Assembly (NCBI GenBank): GCA_963841855.1 | Contig: CAWJEJ010000001.1 | Span: forward strand, 496,001-560,000 | Direction: 5' to 3' | DNA length: 64,000 nucleotides | From: CAXBBB01 sp963841855 | Lineage (GTDB): Bacteria > Bacteroidota > Rhodothermia > Rhodothermales > BA12 | In this document: one piece after another, positions 33,637 to 41,636 of the stretch | Layout: each line of letters begins with the position of its first letter | Numbering within the stretch: the first letter of the stretch is position 1 | The notes under the pieces: generated by a model | The model's input: only the letters and a program-made list of their open reading frames with translations | The model's database searches: none | Told to the model about the DNA's origin: nothing | Position numbers and translations under genes: made by a program

Positions 33637-33969
33637 CTACGACGCGGGCGGCAATCGGTCCAGCACGTCCACGAGAAACGCGCGGAGTTCACGAAGCGCG
33701 GCCCGGTTGGGCGCAAGTTCTCCGTCGGCGCGGTCCATCTGCTGCCTCGCGCCTTCGATGGTGTACTTCTCCTCGCGCACCAGAAACTGGATCCGCTCGG
33801 CGACGGCGATGTCCTCTTCGGTATAGCTGCGGCGCCCCGAGCGGTTTTTGCGCGGCTGCAGCTGCCCGAACTCGCCCTCCCAGTAGCGGAGCACGTGCGA
33901 TTCGAGGCCGAGCCGGGTGCAGACTTCGGAGATCGAGTAGTAAAGTTTGGAGATCTGAGCGTCGCTCAC
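33637..33969 (-). CDS. MerR family transcriptional regulator
   Basis: A 110-residue DNA-binding protein. I chose the GTG at 33969 (VSDAQISKLYYSISEV) because the conserved domain begins a few residues later; the ATG at 34035 adds 22 residues not expected in the family and leaves only 26 bp to the divergent transporter. The winged helix shows YYSISEVCTRLGLESHVLRYWEGEFGQL and RSGRRSYTEEDIAVAERIQFLV. No effector-binding domain follows, only a short helix, as in the short MerR proteins common in Bacteroidota. The target is unknown; the adjacent DMT transporter is a candidate. Confidence 0.87.
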   Translation of the reverse strand: MSDAQISKLYYSISEVCTRLGLESHVLRYWEGEFGQLQPRKNRSGRRSYTEEDIAVAERIQFLVREEKYTIEGARQQMDRADGELAPNRAALRELRAFLVDVLDRLPPAS

Positions 33970-34061
33970 GTCGGGTCGAGGGCTAGCCTGTGAAACTACG
34001 ACGCACGATGCGACGCGCCCATACGCATGTCGCATCTTGACGCGTCACCCACATCCGGCCG

Positions 34062-34991
34062 ATGCCGCTCCGCCGATACAGCCACGAAATCGGACTGACG
34101 GCTGTCGTCTTGATCTGGGGCGCGAACTTCTCCGTTCTCAAAGGTTTGTTCGCCGTCTTCCACCCGTACGTCGCCAACGCGCTGCGGCTGTCGTTGGCTC
34201 TCGTCAGTCTGGCGCTGCTGCTCGTCTTCGTGCTGCCCAAGTTCGGCGAGGCGGCACGAACGGCGATCCGCGCCAACGGATGGAAAATCGCCGGGCTGGG
34301 GCTGTTCGGATTCTTCCTCTACCAGGTCGCCTTCGTCGAGGGACTGGCGCGCACCTCGCCCACGAGCGCCGCGCTCCTGATGGCGACCGCGCCCTTGTGG
34401 ACAGCTCTTTCGGCTCACCTGACGCGCATCGAACGGCTGACCCCAGCGGCGTGGGGCGCACTGCTCGTATCGGTTGCCGGAGCCGCGCTGGTCGTCGCCG
34501 GAGCGCGGACGGCGTCGGACGTTGTCCCGGACACGCTGGCGGGCAACCTCATCATCCTGGCAGCGGCGCTGTGCTGGGGCCTGTTCACGACGCTGAGCCG
34601 CCCGCTGACCCAGTCGACCAATGCGGCGCTGCTGTCGGTCTTGGAGATGATCGTCGCGCTGCCCCTTCTGCTTCTCGTCGCGCTGCCGCTGCTGCCCGAT
34701 GTCGACTGGTCACTCGTCGACGGCGGCGTGGTGGCGGCGCTGGCGTTTTCGGGGACGCTGTCGAGCGGCATCACGTTCGTGATCTGGAACCGCGCGATCC
34801 GGCACGTCGGCCCCACCTCGACGATCGCGTTCGCCAACGCCGTTCCTCTGGCCGCGGCGGCGTTTGGCTATCTGCTGCTAGACGTGCCCGTCACGCTGGT
34901 CCAAGTCGGCGGCGGGCTGTGCATCATCGGCGGAATCGTGCTGCTGCGCCGCGTCCGTCGGCGAGAGGCGCGGCTGCGGCCTGTGCGATGA
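34062..34991 (+). CDS. DMT/EamA family transporter
   Basis: A 309-residue inner-membrane protein with ten predicted helices in two EamA repeats (about 10-140 and 155-300). Markers: IGLTAVVLIWGANFSVLKG in repeat 1, LARTSPTSAALLMATAPLWTAL and, in repeat 2, GNLIILAAALCWGLFTTLSRP and AIRHVGPTSTIAFANAVPLAAA. The substrate is not predictable in this family (metabolites, amino acids, nucleotides). It is divergent from the merR gene. Confidence 0.9.
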   Translation: MPLRRYSHEIGLTAVVLIWGANFSVLKGLFAVFHPYVANALRLSLALVSLALLLVFVLPKFGEAARTAIRANGWKIAGLGLFGFFLYQVAFVEGLARTSPTSAALLMATAPLWTALSAHLTRIERLTPAAWGALLVSVAGAALVVAGARTASDVVPDTLAGNLIILAAALCWGLFTTLSRPLTQSTNAALLSVLEMIVALPLLLLVALPLLPDVDWSLVDGGVVAALAFSGTLSSGITFVIWNRAIRHVGPTSTIAFANAVPLAAAAFGYLLLDVPVTLVQVGGGLCIIGGIVLLRRVRRREARLRPVR

Positions 34992-35164
34992 CGGCTCTCA
35001 GCTTTGGTACCGGAAACCAACGTCCTATCGGTTCGACTCTACCCTACTTGGTCGTCCTTCCTGCCCCGCAGGAATCCACAACTGCCGCGGTGTTCGTTCG
35101 CTGCTCAGGCCCCTGATACCAGATCCGAGAGCGTTGTTGCGGTACGTGAGCCAATCGATGAACT

Positions 35165-35217
35165 CAGATTGCCACGCCGCTCCGCATCACGGATGCTACG
35201 CTCCTCGCAATGACGAA
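35165..35217 (+). repeat. Dispersed palindromic repeat, copy B
   Basis: It begins CAGATTGCCACGCCGCTCCG and ends CTCCTCGCAATGACGAA. It shares both ends with copies A, C and D but has a longer middle (about 17 extra nt with its own CCGCATCACGGATG palindrome). The outer ends ATTGCC and GCAATG are partly complementary and would form a stem. Confidence 0.7.
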
Positions 35218-35351
35218 GGAAAAGTGCGCAGTCGGATTTGGCATCACTCGTAGGTCGCTGGCTGTCAGCAGGCAGGTTGTCCTACTGGTTGGGCGCGTTC
35301 GCGGTGACGATGACGTGGCCAGATAGAAGAGCGTAGCCTGCCGCCACCGGT

Positions 35352-35386
35352 CCAAGTTTGACACGTCTGGGAGACTTGCCAAGTTT
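35352..35386 (-). repeat. 3'-end hairpin repeat downstream of the Rad50/SbcC-like gene
   Basis: On the minus strand it begins AAACTTGGCAAGTCTCC and ends AGACGTGTCAAACTTGG. It aligns over its full 35 nt with the hairpin at 39567-39601; most differences are transitions, and position-by-position consensus starts AAACYTGRCRR. The repeat starts 8 nt after the stop codon at 35395, where a terminator is expected. Confidence 0.6.
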
Positions 35387-35394
35387 ATGCGCCA

Positions 35395-38300
35395 TCACAC
35401 ACCGACTAGCTGAAACGTCGACCCCTTCCCGGGCAGCTTCTGCACCTGGATGCGTACGGGAAACGCGTCCTTCATCTCTTCCAGGTGCGTCACGACGAGG
35501 ATCTTGTCGAAGTCGTCCTGGACCGTGTTGATCGCCTGGATCAGCCGTTCGATGCCCTGAGCGTCTTGCGTGCCAAAGCCTTCGTCGATGACGAGCGTGC
35601 GGATCTGGACTCCGGCGCGTTCGGCGAGCAACTGGCTCAGGGCGATGCGCAGCGCGAAGTTGACACGGAAAGCTTCGCCGCCCGAAAACGTCTCGTAGGG
35701 CCGCATGGCGCCCGTACTGTCCGAGATCGTGATGTCGAGCGTCTCGGCCGTGCCACCCCCCTGCTTGTCGCGCAGCGTTTCGAGCCGGACCGACATCGTG
35801 CCGTCCGACAGCTTGCCGAGCAGGTCGTTGGCGCGCTCTTCGATGTCGGGTAGCGTCTGCTCGATGATGAGCGACTGAATGCCTTTGGGTCCGAACGCCG
35901 TGCGCAGGTGCCGGTAGAGCGCCGTCGTCTCGTCGCTCTCGCGCGCCTTCTGCCGGTTGACCGCAAGCACCTTACGCTCTTCGCTCAGTCGTTCCAGCTG
36001 CGCCGCCGTAACAGCCAGGCGGCGCTCGGCTTCGGTCAGTTCGGCTCGATGCTGGGCGACGACGGCGCGCGCGTCGGCCAGCGCCTGTTCGGCCGATGCG
36101 AGGCTGTCGCCCAACGTCCCGAAGGCGGCAAGGCGGTCGACGTATCCGGCGATCTGCGCCGCAATTTCGTTGGTCTCGGATTGCAGGCGGTCGCGGCGCT
36201 CGGAGAGTGCAGGACGAGCGCTGCGGGCTCGCTTCAGGTCGTCGAGCCCGGCCGGAGCGCCTGCGAGGCGGACCAGCAGATCGGCAACGGCTCGCGCGCG
36301 GTCGGGATCGTACCCCAGTTGAGCGCGGTCGGCCTCCAACTGCTCAATCCGCGACGGACGATCCCCCAGCAGCGACTCGGCCTGGACGAGCAGGTCGGCG
36401 TGGTGCTGTTCGATCTGCGCTTGCTGCTGGATTAAGCTGCCGCGCTGGGCCGCCTGCTGGTCAAGCTCGGCCAGTCGGCGCTGCGCCTGATCGAGTCCGG
36501 CGGCGGCCTCGCGCGCCTGGGTCAGCCTCTGCGAATCGAAAGCCAGTTCGTCTCTCTCGCGGCGCGTCCGTTCGAGCACGCGGCGCGCGTCGGGCGCATA
36601 GGTGTCGGACTTCAACTGATCGGTGGCCTCGCGCAAGGCGGCCTTCAGATCGGTCCGCCGGGCGCGCTTCTCCGACAGGCTCTTCTGCTGCTCCTGCAAC
36701 CGGGTGACGGTGAGGACGGCGTCAGCGGCGCGCTTGACGTCGGCCTTGGCTTCCCTGAACCGCTCGCGCAACTCGACGACACGTTCGCCAGCGATCTCGG
36801 CCTGCTCGGCGTGAGCGGCGATCTGCTCGCGGACGGCGGAGCGGTCGGCCTGCAACTGGCCGTCGACGTGGCGGCGGTGCGCGTCCGTCAGTTCGGTGCC
36901 GCAAGTGGGGCAGGTCGCGTCCTGAGTCTCGCGAATGGAAACGCGGCGCCTGTCGAGCGCGGCCATCTCGCGTGTGAGCGCGGCGATGTGCGCGTCGAGT
37001 TCGGACTTCTTGCCGCCCGCCTCCATGCCGCGCTGCTGCACGTCTCCAAGAAAGGCCTCCAGTTTGGCCTGACCAGCGGCGCCCTGCCTCGCTTCGTCTA
37101 GCTGACGTTCGAGACTGCGACTCGCCTCCAGCTGCTCGTCCAGCGTTTCGATCTCGACCGCTGCCTGCCCGATCAGCGTTTCCAGCCGGTCGTGCTCGCG
37201 CTCCACCGTCCGCCCTGCCTGCTGTTTGCGCTCGTCGAGATTCGCTGCCTTGCGCTCCAGATTCAGCAGCCGGTCGCGCTCGGCCTGGGCAGCGAGGGCC
37301 TGCTCGACGCGGCGCGCGGTCTCGTCGCGCGTCGAAATTGCGCGCGTCAGGTCGGCGATGCGGTCCGTCGTGCGCGACAACTCGGAAGCAGCCTTGTCCA
37401 CTTTGCGTGCATGATCACCAGTTAGCCGGTCGATTTCGCGCCGCAGCGTCGCCAGTTCGGCGTCGAGGACCGACGCTCGTGCCGCCTGCTCGGCCAGTTT
37501 GCCCTGCTCGGCTTGGGCGAGGGCGTGCTCCGAAGCGTTCCGCTCAATCTGTTCGGCTCGTTCGATCAGCGTGTCGGCGGCGGTGAGGTTAGCCGAAGTC
37601 TCGGCCAGATCGACGGCGACCCGATCGGTGCGCGACTGGGCGGCTTGGCGGTCTCTGATCAACGCGTCGCGCTCGGCACCGCGCGCGCGCAGCGCCTCGA
37701 CCTTGCCAACCAGGTGCTGCGCCTGCGTCTCGGCCTGGGAAACCGTAGCCGTCAACTCGGATGTGCGCTCAGAAAACCACACCTTCTCGTCTTCGAGCCG
37801 AGGCACCGACGCCAGCTCGCCCTCCAACCGCTCACGTTCGCGCTCCAGAAACTCGGCCTCTTTGCGCGCCGCCTTGACCCGCTCGCCCGCCTTATCGGCC
37901 AGCCGGTCGTAGCGCGACAGGTTGAGGATGCGCGCCAGCACTTCTTTGCGCTCGGACGGCTTGCGCTTGGTGAACGCGTCGGATTGCCCCTGGAGCAGAA
38001 AGGACGAGTTGGTGAACGTGTCGTAGTCCAGCCCGACGACGCCGTCGATGCGCTCCTGCGTTTCGCGCTGATCCGTGCCCGTCATCGCCCGCCACGCGCT
38101 TGCCTGGGCGTTCCAGACGAACAGGTTGAGTTCGCTCTTGCTCGTCTTCCCCGACGCCGTCTCGGTATAGCTGCGCTTGACGCGGTGCCGCTGCCCTTCG
38201 ATGTCGAAGTCGAACTCGACCCACATGTCGCGCGCTCCGCGGCGCAGCAGATCGGCGTCGGGCTTGCGGATCACGGTCGACTTGCGCGCCATGCCCCACA

Positions 38301-38451
38301 TCGCATACGTGATCGCGTCGAGCAGCGCCGACTTGCCCTGTCCGTTGCCGCCCGAGAGGCAGGCGACGTGGAAGCTGTCGAACTGGAGCGACGTGTCGCC
38401 CGCCTCGCCGTACGAGAGGAAGTTGTTGAGGCGGAGCGCTACGGGTGTCAT
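35395..38451 (-). CDS. Rad50/SbcC-like SMC-family ATPase
   Basis: A 1018-residue coiled-coil ATPase starting at MTPVALRLNNFLSYGE (ATGA overlap with the cvpA stop). Walker A is GGNGQGKSALLDAI (about 34-47). Two long coiled-coil arms rich in Arg/Glu/Leu heptads flank a zinc-hook CPTCGTEL at about residue 512. The C-terminal lobe has the ABC signature TFSGGEAFRVNFALRIALS and Walker B TLVIDEGFGTQD. This is the full Rad50/SbcC architecture, normally paired with the SbcD/Mre11 nuclease for hairpin and double-strand-end processing; no sbcD gene is in the window. It is the last gene of the yqeY-cvpA-this gene run. Confidence 0.9.
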   Translation of the reverse strand: MTPVALRLNNFLSYGEAGDTSLQFDSFHVACLSGGNGQGKSALLDAITYAMWGMARKSTVIRKPDADLLRRGARDMWVEFDFDIEGQRHRVKRSYTETASGKTSKSELNLFVWNAQASAWRAMTGTDQRETQERIDGVVGLDYDTFTNSSFLLQGQSDAFTKRKPSERKEVLARILNLSRYDRLADKAGERVKAARKEAEFLERERERLEGELASVPRLEDEKVWFSERTSELTATVSQAETQAQHLVGKVEALRARGAERDALIRDRQAAQSRTDRVAVDLAETSANLTAADTLIERAEQIERNASEHALAQAEQGKLAEQAARASVLDAELATLRREIDRLTGDHARKVDKAASELSRTTDRIADLTRAISTRDETARRVEQALAAQAERDRLLNLERKAANLDERKQQAGRTVEREHDRLETLIGQAAVEIETLDEQLEASRSLERQLDEARQGAAGQAKLEAFLGDVQQRGMEAGGKKSELDAHIAALTREMAALDRRRVSIRETQDATCPTCGTELTDAHRRHVDGQLQADRSAVREQIAAHAEQAEIAGERVVELRERFREAKADVKRAADAVLTVTRLQEQQKSLSEKRARRTDLKAALREATDQLKSDTYAPDARRVLERTRRERDELAFDSQRLTQAREAAAGLDQAQRRLAELDQQAAQRGSLIQQQAQIEQHHADLLVQAESLLGDRPSRIEQLEADRAQLGYDPDRARAVADLLVRLAGAPAGLDDLKRARSARPALSERRDRLQSETNEIAAQIAGYVDRLAAFGTLGDSLASAEQALADARAVVAQHRAELTEAERRLAVTAAQLERLSEERKVLAVNRQKARESDETTALYRHLRTAFGPKGIQSLIIEQTLPDIEERANDLLGKLSDGTMSVRLETLRDKQGGGTAETLDITISDSTGAMRPYETFSGGEAFRVNFALRIALSQLLAERAGVQIRTLVIDEGFGTQDAQGIERLIQAINTVQDDFDKILVVTHLEEMKDAFPVRIQVQKLPGKGSTFQLVGV

Positions 38452-39011
38452 CGTTGGTCGGTTTGGACGCTGTCGGGGAGCGCGTCGGAGATGGCGTCGG
38501 CGGCGGACTGGAACGTCTGGCGCGCCGCCTCGATCGTGCCCTGCTGCTCGGACGCCAGGCTCCACGCCGTCGGGGCGAGCGTGCTGACGGGTTCGTAGAA
38601 GAGCGAGTCGGCGCGGCTGGCTTCGTCAGGATATCCCAGATAGGTCAGCGGAATCAGGGCGACGCTGATGAGCAAGGCCGCCTTGAGGACTCCGACGGCT
38701 CCACCCGCCACCCGGTTGACGAACGACAAACTGACGGCTTCGAGCGCCTTTTCGAGCAGGTTGGTCGCAAACGAGACGAGGATCAGCAGCAAGACGAACA
38801 CGACCGCGAAGCCGACGACCGGCGCCACGCGCGCGCTCAGCCCCAAGCTCTCGGCGACAAGCAGGCCGGTCTGGTCCATCAGCGCCAGAGCAAAGATCAG
38901 CGCGATCGCATAGACGACGAGCGACGTCGCCTGCCGGATCAGTCCGGTCTGGTAGCCGCGCCACAGTCCGGCGGCGCACGCGGCCATCAGGATCAGATCA
39001 AGCGTCGTCAC
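38448..39011 (-). CDS. CvpA family membrane protein
   Basis: A 187-residue protein with four hydrophobic helices (about 3-20, 27-47, 62-85 and 98-120), characteristic of CvpA (colicin V production) proteins: LDLILMAACAAGLWRGYQTGLIRQ at the start and NRVAGGAVGVLKAALLISV in the last helix. The C-terminal tail of about 60 residues is soluble. Its start overlaps the yqeY stop by 3 nt and its stop overlaps the ATPase start by 4 nt. The family has been linked to envelope integrity, but the biochemical role is unknown. Confidence 0.88.
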   Translation of the reverse strand: MTTLDLILMAACAAGLWRGYQTGLIRQATSLVVYAIALIFALALMDQTGLLVAESLGLSARVAPVVGFAVVFVLLLILVSFATNLLEKALEAVSLSFVNRVAGGAVGVLKAALLISVALIPLTYLGYPDEASRADSLFYEPVSTLAPTAWSLASEQQGTIEAARQTFQSAADAISDALPDSVQTDQR

Positions 39012-39460
39012 GCGCTCAGCCGCGTCTTGACCGCCTGCTGCACGCGCCCCCCTTCGGCCTTGCCCTTCAAGCGGCCCATCGCCTGCCCCATCACCTTGCC
39101 CATGTCGGCCATACCCGCCGCGCCCGACTGCGTCACGATCTGATCGACCGCGCGGGCCAGTTCGTCGTCGCTCATCTGCTTGGGCAGGTAGGTGTCGATC
39201 ACGTCGAGTTCCTCCTGCTCGGTCGCCACCAGATCGGCGCGGTCGGCCGATTGGTACTGCGTGATCGCGTCGCGGCGCTGCTTGGCCTGCTTGACGACGA
39301 CCGCGAGGACGGCCTCTTCGTCCAGCGCCTCGCCTCCACGCGCATCGATGTCGGCCGCTTGAATCGCCGCTTTGAGCGACCGAACCGTGCGCAGCCGGAC
39401 GGTGTCCTTGGCACGCATGGCGTCTTTCATGTCGGACGTGAGTTGGTCGCGCAGGCTCAT
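39008..39460 (-). CDS. GatB/YqeY domain-containing protein
   Basis: A 150-residue soluble helical protein starting at MSLRDQLTSDMKDAMRAKD; the longer frame upstream is antisense-like. YqeY-family motifs are visible: VRLRTVRSLKAAIQAADID, VVKQAKQRRDAITQYQSADR, EELDVIDTYLPKQMSDDEL and ADMGKVMGQAMGRLKGKAEG. The fold matches the tRNA-binding tail of GatB; its suggested role in amidotransferase or tRNA binding is unproven for stand-alone members. It is the first gene of the yqeY-cvpA-Rad50/SbcC-like operon. Confidence 0.92.
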   Translation of the reverse strand: MSLRDQLTSDMKDAMRAKDTVRLRTVRSLKAAIQAADIDARGGEALDEEAVLAVVVKQAKQRRDAITQYQSADRADLVATEQEELDVIDTYLPKQMSDDELARAVDQIVTQSGAAGMADMGKVMGQAMGRLKGKAEGGRVQQAVKTRLSA

Positions 39461-39566
39461 CTTGAGGTCGATTGGTGTCGGAGAGTAACGAGGGCGACTG
39501 ACAACGTGCTGTCGCGCGCCGGTGTTCGGAGACGGCGACGCGAAATCGAGCAGGATGCCAACGGAA

Positions 39567-39601
39567 AAACCTGACGGACCTCGGAGACCTGTCAGGTTTG
39601 G
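39567..39601 (-). terminator. Hairpin repeat downstream of the PEGA protein gene
   Basis: AAACCTGACGG and CCTGTCAGGTTT pair over about 11 bp (one G-U) around a purine-rich loop. The element lies 24 nt beyond the stop at 39625 of the minus-strand envelope operon. It is homologous to the repeat at 35352-35386 and shares the core AACCTGACAG with the palindrome at 10850-10882. All three lie just after stop codons of minus-strand genes. Confidence 0.55.
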
Positions 39602-39624
39602 CGCCAACCTGCCGACTCGGTTAT

Positions 39625-40419
39625 CTATCGCCGGATCAGCCGAAACGCGAAAACTCCCAGCCCCACCTGCCCGGCGCCCAGCGCGATGCCCGAGCGCGTG
39701 TCGAGCCGCTGGATGCGGGGGCGCAAGTCGGGATCGCCGGTGCGTTCGTAGTCGCGGTACAGGCGGTTGGCCTCGAACTTGTAGTAGATCGCCCCGGCCG
39801 TAGCGACGGTCGCCAGTCCCAGCGCGGCGGCGTCGATCCAGCCTCTGCGCGTCGACCGCCGCGTCCACCGCTCGACCTGCAGATCGGGCGCACCGGCGAG
39901 CGCCAGAGGTCGCAGTGTCGTCGACTGAGCGTTCCAGACCAGCGTGTCGAGTTGGAGAACGGCGGGCGCGTAGCCGTCGAGTTGGAGCCGAACCGAAGCC
40001 ATCGGCTGACCGCGCACGAGCGTCGCCGGGGTCGCTCCCAGCGTGTCGCCCGCGAGCGAAATGACGGAAGCGCCGGGCGGCATGCTTTCGATGCGGTAGT
40101 GGTGCGGAAATCGCGCATCTACGCTGCCCGACTCCAGCGACACGACGATCTGCCCAATGCTCCAGTCCTTGTCCGACGGCGGAAAGACGCGCAAACTATC
40201 AGCCCCCGGATCGACCGGTACGGCGACCGCCGTGGCGCCCAGACGAACCAGCCCAAACGCACCGTCCGCAAGAGCACCTTCGAGGTTCGTGGCCAGGCAG
40301 ACCGTACGCTCGGCGCTCGTAGCGACCGGACGGCAGGCTCCGTCCTGAGCGCTCAGCGTGGGCGCGGACAATGCAGCGGCGAGCATCAAGAGGGCGAATA
40401 GGCGAGCACTAGAGGTCAT
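39625..40419 (-). CDS. Exported PEGA-domain protein
   Basis: A 264-residue protein with signal peptide (LFALLMLAAALSAPTLSAQ). Residues about 115-170 fit a PEGA domain: MPPGASVISLAGDTLGATPATLV, then VRLQLDGYAPAVLQL. A C-terminal hydrophobic segment (WIDAAALGLATVATAGAIYY) and a second one at the very end (GIALGAGQVGLGVFAF) suggest membrane attachment. PEGA domains are beta-sandwiches associated with surface and envelope proteins. The ATG overlaps the stop of the PQQ-propeller gene by 4 nt. The much longer open frame upstream in phase is an Arg-rich shadow. Confidence 0.75.
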   Translation of the reverse strand: MTSSARLFALLMLAAALSAPTLSAQDGACRPVATSAERTVCLATNLEGALADGAFGLVRLGATAVAVPVDPGADSLRVFPPSDKDWSIGQIVVSLESGSVDARFPHHYRIESMPPGASVISLAGDTLGATPATLVRGQPMASVRLQLDGYAPAVLQLDTLVWNAQSTTLRPLALAGAPDLQVERWTRRSTRRGWIDAAALGLATVATAGAIYYKFEANRLYRDYERTGDPDLRPRIQRLDTRSGIALGAGQVGLGVFAFRLIRR

Positions 40420-41636
40420 GGCTGCGTCGGTTGAGAAGTCGGGGCGAACGCGACGATGTGGCGCGGCTCGGTGAGCACGATCAGGCGACCGTCGATGACG
40501 GCGAGAGCGCTCTTGACTCGGCTGCGCACCTCGCCGGTCCAGACGGGAGCGCCTCCGGTCGTGCCGAAAGCGGCGACTTCTCCGCCCAGCGTGGCGACGT
40601 AGAGCAGTGATCCGGCGAAGACAGGAGCGGCCGAGATGCCGTCCTCGAACGTGTGCGACCACGCAGGCGCCAGCGTCGACGCGTCGAAGGCGCGCAACAC
40701 GGCGTCTGAGCCGCCGACGACGACGAGCCCGTTTGCGACGGCGGGAGCCGTCAGCCGAATGCCGACCGGCCGATCGGCTGTCGTGACCAGAGCGCCGACC
40801 ATAGCTTGAGCGCGCCGCTCTCCCGTCCGCACGTCGATCGCGACCAGATGGCCTTGCGTCGTCGCCGCGTAGAGCAGTCCGCCCGATGCGGCAGGCGTCG
40901 AGAAAACCGGCGCTTCCAGTTGGAGCGTCCAGGCGACCGAGCCGTCGTCCAGGCGGAGCGCGCGCACCAGGCCCGTCACGTCCGCCACGACGACGGCCTC
41001 GCCTGCCCGCACCGACGCCGCCTTGACCAGTGCCGAGCGCGCGGGCTCGTGCGCCCATATCGTCTGGCCCGTGCGGGCGTCCAGCGCCTGAACCGTTCCG
41101 TCGGCTTCGACGACTACGACGCGCCCGTCGGCCAGCAGGATTCCCGACTCGACCGGCTCCATCTTGCGGTGCCACAGCCGCTCGCCGCGCCGCAGGTCGT
41201 GCGCCTGCACGTCGCCGCGCGTTCCGGTCGAGGCCACGTAGAGAGTCGTCCCGTCGACGGCGAGCGGCCCTTCGACGCTGTCGCCGACTTCGAGATAGCC
41301 GATCCGCTTGCCCGTCTCGACCTCGTACCCGAGCACCTCGCCCTGCCGCGTGCCCACGTAGACGACGCCGCCCCCGCCGACGACCGACTCGGCGCCGAAC
41401 GCTGCCTGCGCGTTGTCCTGCCACGCCTCGGCGAGCGGAGCCGATAGCGCTGCCGCAACGCGCGAGCGCTCGACGCCGCCACCCGCCTGCTGCCACTCGC
41501 CCGACGCCGGACGCGTCACCGAGAGCCCGCCGCATCCCGACAGCACCGCCATCGCCAGCACGAACCCAAGCGCGCGCAAGGACAGATCACGATCTGTCCC
41601 CACTCGGTCAGCCAACGACGAGACACGACTCACCAT
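40416..41636 (-). CDS. PQQ-like beta-propeller lipoprotein (BamB-like)
   Basis: A protein of about 406 residues with lipobox LAMAVLSGC after a charged N-terminus. Seven or so PQQ-like repeats follow, each with the D/G-x-x-T/G-G pattern: VVYVGTRQGEVLGYEVETGKR, TVQALDARTGQTIWAHE, GLVRALRLDDGSVAWTLQ, GHLVAIDVRTGERR. The preceding gene's TGA overlaps this ATG by one base (TGATG); an in-frame ATG four codons upstream is the alternative. BamB-type propellers scaffold outer-membrane protein assembly, but a general ligand-binding role is equally possible. It is the middle gene of the 44593-39625 envelope operon. Confidence 0.85.
   Translation of the reverse strand: MVSRVSSLADRVGTDRDLSLRALGFVLAMAVLSGCGGLSVTRPASGEWQQAGGGVERSRVAAALSAPLAEAWQDNAQAAFGAESVVGGGGVVYVGTRQGEVLGYEVETGKRIGYLEVGDSVEGPLAVDGTTLYVASTGTRGDVQAHDLRRGERLWHRKMEPVESGILLADGRVVVVEADGTVQALDARTGQTIWAHEPARSALVKAASVRAGEAVVVADVTGLVRALRLDDGSVAWTLQLEAPVFSTPAASGGLLYAATTQGHLVAIDVRTGERRAQAMVGALVTTADRPVGIRLTAPAVANGLVVVGGSDAVLRAFDASTLAPAWSHTFEDGISAAPVFAGSLLYVATLGGEVAAFGTTGGAPVWTGEVRSRVKSALAVIDGRLIVLTEPRHIVAFAPTSQPTQP

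Larger units (their letters stand above)
34992..35394. other. Intergenic region of 403 bp with two dispersed repeats
   Basis: No frame here has coding character; the small open frames cross the repeats. The region contains palindromic repeat copy B (35165-35217) and, next to the Rad50/SbcC-like stop, a 35-nt hairpin repeat (35352-35386). The rest (34992-35160) is unremarkable. The flanking genes converge, so no promoter is required, only 3' ends. Confidence 0.6.

Noticed and set aside
35004..35382. Short open frames on both strands in the 34992-35394 spacer
   Set aside because: They run across two repeats and have no coding character.
39625..41535. 636-codon open frame on the minus strand read as one long protein
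   Set aside because: The first 370 codons are an Arg/Ala/Gly-rich shadow of the PQQ-propeller gene. Only the part from 40419 has a signal peptide and a domain.
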